Assembly (NCBI RefSeq): GCF_008000815.1
Contig: NZ_CP042806.1
Span: 6,324,001-6,388,000, forward strand
Source of the DNA: Terriglobus albidus
GTDB lineage: Bacteria; Acidobacteriota; Terriglobia; Terriglobales; Acidobacteriaceae
Length of the DNA: 64,000 nucleotides
Reading direction: 5' to 3'
This document shows positions 63,420 through 64,000 of this stretch, in pieces; the stretch's first letter is position 1, and each line of letters begins with the position of its first letter. The notes beneath the pieces are model-generated. The model ran no database searches. It was given only the letters and a program-made list of their open reading frames with translations, and was not told the origin of the DNA. A program made the translations under genes and the position numbers.

Positions 63420-64000
63420 CTACGCTCTCCAGGCCGACATAATCCGACCGCCGCTGCCCCGTAGCACCAGGCCATCCTCTCGTCCGGCGAGATAGCGAGC
63501 AGAGAGATCTGGCCCCCCCAGATCTTCAATCTTTCCGAATCCAGCCTCCGTGAGTCGACTGTTCAACTCCTCTTTGCGGAAGAAGAGCTGAAAGGGTTCG
63601 CCTGCCTGGGCTACTCGCGCCGACATCGAGTCCAGCATCATCTGTTCCACCGGCGGCAGCACCTCGCGCGGCTGTGAGTAATCGAAGACCACACCCGATC
63701 CTGCAGGCCGCTCCGCGATGAAACGCAGCGTCTCCGAAAATCCTCTCTCAGTGAGGTAAGGCACTACCCCCAGCCAGGCAAAGAAAGCAGGCTGCGAAAA
63801 ATCTAATCCGGCCTCTGCGAGTCCCTCCGCAAGCGAATGCTCTTCAAAGTCCACGGGAGCATAGCAGGCATTTCCCGGAACCGGGACACCGGCCTCCGCC
63901 AGCAGGCTGCGTTTCCAGACCTGGGTCGCGGGGAAATCAACCTCAAAAACGCGCAAACCCGAAAAGGGGTTTCGGTAGGCAAAGGTATCGAGGCCGGCCC
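63420..64000 (-). CDS. SAM-dependent methyltransferase (TIGR00027/LCMT-like), 5' end cut by window
   Basis: A partial protein of at least 193 residues running past the window edge at 64000. GLDTFAYR, FEVDFPATQVWK and VPYLTERGFSETLRFIA are typical of the leucine carboxyl methyltransferase-like family with a Rossmann fold. VVFDYSQPREVLPP follows in the family position. The N-terminal part is missing. Substrate unknown; it lies convergent with the AlkD-like gene across a repeat cluster. Confidence 0.85.
   Translation of the reverse strand, partial: AGLDTFAYRNPFSGLRVFEVDFPATQVWKRSLLAEAGVPVPGNACYAPVDFEEHSLAEGLAEAGLDFSQPAFFAWLGVVPYLTERGFSETLRFIAERPAGSGVVFDYSQPREVLPPVEQMMLDSMSARVAQAGEPFQLFFRKEELNSRLTEAGFGKIEDLGGPDLSARYLAGREDGLVLRGSGGRIMSAWRA

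Overview
The window looks like chromosomal DNA of a soil acidobacterium, probably class Terriglobia / family Acidobacteriaceae. This is inferred from the roughly 60% GC content, the character of the proteins and the dense intergenic palindromes; no rRNA was seen to confirm it. Most genes are housekeeping or signalling genes in short operons on both strands. I found no tRNA, rRNA, CRISPR array, prophage or plasmid backbone. One intact IS4-family insertion sequence and many short non-coding repeats make up the mobile and repetitive fraction.

Layout. 0-9 kb: a membrane-stress pair (flotillin, PspA), a four-gene partner-switching module (two SpoIIE-type phosphatases, an RsbW-like kinase, a STAS protein) and a PLP amino-acid decarboxylase. 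9-19 kb: fumarylacetoacetate hydrolase with an Fn3 lipoprotein, an XRE-cupin regulator, a 5'-nucleotidase, an EmrB-type exporter, the IS4 element, an outer-membrane barrel, an aldo/keto reductase and two small proteins. 19-29 kb: Lrp regulator, two tandem kinase-less KdpD-like sensors, an EamA transporter, an ankyrin membrane protein, ATP-dependent DNA ligase, prfA-prmC and a diguanylate cyclase. 29-38 kb: FAD oxidoreductase, sugar epimerase, GT39-like glycosyltransferase, clpB and hsp20. 38-45 kb: a CHASE3 kinase / response regulator / hybrid kinase operon, a three-gene cassette resembling a type VI secretion effector unit (Hcp-like TssD, peptidoglycan amidase, exported small protein) and pncB. 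45-64 kb: a divergent S4 gene, an S10 carboxypeptidase, pyrR-pyrB-pyrC, an ArsR-SRPBCC pair, ychF, a sulfatase, an aminotransferase, folC-plsC, an AlkD-like protein and a truncated methyltransferase.

The gaps between genes carry at least five dispersed repeat classes: GGGCT-N-AGCCC hairpin clusters, a TTTGTCATTTCG...GGAGAAATCTGCTTTT element, a small TTCGNGC hairpin whose stem covaries between copies, hairpins with similar placement but unrelated stems, and short degenerate ATTGAATGATTG-type tracts. Two further elements are MITE-like. A 116-bp element occurs intact near 44.8 kb, and a second copy after prfA is split by a 265-bp element that inserted at a TA dinucleotide.

The strongest candidates for something new are the Hcp-like/amidase/exported-protein cassette (41.9-43.4 kb), the covarying hairpin families, an intrinsic terminator with no gene before it (48.66-48.70 kb, minus strand), and a leaderless ArsR gene whose operator covers its own start codon. 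All functional calls come from reading motifs by eye, without database searches.
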